Assembly (NCBI GenBank): GCA_018110855.1
Contig: JAGBFZ010000117.1
Span: forward strand, 1 to 7,075
DNA from: Oscillospiraceae bacterium
GTDB lineage: Bacteria; Bacillota; Clostridia; Oscillospirales; Ruminococcaceae
Direction: 5' to 3'
DNA length: 7,075 nucleotides
Numbering within the stretch: position 1 is the stretch's first letter; each line of letters opens with the position of its first letter. This document shows positions 6,832-7,075 of this stretch, piece by piece. Below the pieces are notes generated by a model that did no database searches, was not told where the DNA came from, and saw only the letters and a list, made by a program, of their open reading frames with translations. The position numbers and the translations under genes were made by a program.

Positions 6832-6953
6832 TGTTTTTCTCCTCCTTCATCAATATTATCGAAATTTATTTCCTTTACTTTTCATAAAGGGGGGACCATT
6901 CTTTTGCTTCCTGCTTCTAAAACATCTTGCTTCTTGTATGGCTACCCCATCAA
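6832..6953 (-). promoter_or_regulatory. Untranslated leader of rpmH with short repeats and a small hairpin
   Basis: About 120 bases separate the predicted transcription start from the rpmH GTG. The leader holds three copies of GAAGCA (minus strand; 6905-6910, 6912-6917, 6929-6934) and a 6-bp hairpin CCTTTA/TAAAGG (6872-6890) about 25 bases before the Shine-Dalgarno. No known riboswitch is recognised. Whether these elements regulate L34 is not shown. Confidence 0.4.
6839..6847 (-). promoter_or_regulatory. Strong Shine-Dalgarno fixing the GTG start of rpmH
   Basis: AAGGAGGAG on the minus strand, with the AGGAGG core at 6841-6846, sits 9 bases from core to the GTG at 6829-6831. It is close to ideal and justifies a non-ATG start for L34. 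Confidence 0.85.
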
Positions 6954-6959
6954 TGTTAT

Positions 6960-6989
6960 AGTATAACTCATAATGCTCCCCGCTGTCAA
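6960..6989 (-). promoter_or_regulatory. Sigma-A type promoter of rpmH
   Basis: On the minus strand a perfect -35 TTGACA (6984-6989) is followed after 18 bases by TATACT (6960-6965), one base from the -10 consensus. Transcription would start near 6952-6954 and read leftward into rpmH and, through the terminator, possibly the downstream genes. Confidence 0.85.
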
Positions 6990-7020
6990 GTCTTTTTTTT
7001 AAATTTTCACATTTTTTTAT

Positions 7021-7029
7021 TTATTCACA
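7021..7029 (+). promoter_or_regulatory. Candidate DnaA box
   Basis: TTATTCACA fits the relaxed DnaA box TTWTNCACA. Near matches ATTTTCACA (7003-7011) and TTATACACT (7067-7075), each with one mismatch, lie close by in AT-rich sequence upstream of rpmH. This is where Firmicutes commonly place dnaA and oriC. The motif is short, so a chance match is possible; the cluster and position raise its credibility. Confidence 0.45.
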
Positions 7030-7075
7030 AGGTTTCGGGGGATTTTTATATCCTTTTTTGAAATATTTATACACT

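Noticed and set aside
6610..6966. 118-codon plus-strand open frame covering rpmH and its promoter
   Set aside because: It runs antisense through L34, the terminator and the promoter; Cys/Phe-rich translation typical of antisense of basic genes.

Overview
The window carries the conserved gene block found on one side of the replication origin in many Firmicutes. All genes read leftward (minus strand). In transcription order they are rpmH (ribosomal protein L34), rnpA (RNase P protein), yidD, yidC (membrane insertase), jag (KH/R3H RNA-binding protein), mnmE (tRNA-modification GTPase), a small protein of unknown function, and mnmG (tRNA-modification FAD enzyme). A YidC without the large periplasmic domain of Gram-negative homologues, paired with Jag, points to a Firmicute. 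Overall protein character and moderate base composition suggest a Clostridia member, perhaps Ruminococcus-like (inference only).

Right end (about 6832-7075): an AT-rich intergenic stretch with a strong sigma-A type promoter driving rpmH leftward, a leader of roughly 120 nt, and near-consensus DnaA boxes at the extreme right. dnaA and oriC probably lie just beyond the window (inference from conserved gene order). Middle: rpmH is followed by a strong intrinsic terminator, then a tightly packed rnpA-yidD-yidC-jag cluster concerned with RNA processing and membrane protein biogenesis, closed by a second hairpin. Left: mnmE and mnmG, whose products together install the (carboxymethyl)aminomethyl group on wobble U34 of certain tRNAs, flank a 138-residue protein translationally coupled to mnmE by an ATGA overlap. 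The last feature, directly abutting the mnmG stop codon, is a perfect palindrome matching a parS (ParB-binding) site. This fits the parA/parB genes that often follow mnmG-rsmG in this gene order.

Three normally intact housekeeping genes are interrupted as given: rnpA by a one-base loss, jag by an in-frame TAG, and mnmE by a one-base loss. In each case the downstream sequence continues the family perfectly in the restored frame. The simplest explanation is sequencing or assembly error, but the lesions are listed separately because real recoding or decay would be notable. The most promising little-known item is the small protein between mnmE and mnmG, which carries a G-F-D-x-R-E-T-W-N-L signature that I associate, from memory, with phage-type hypothetical proteins.
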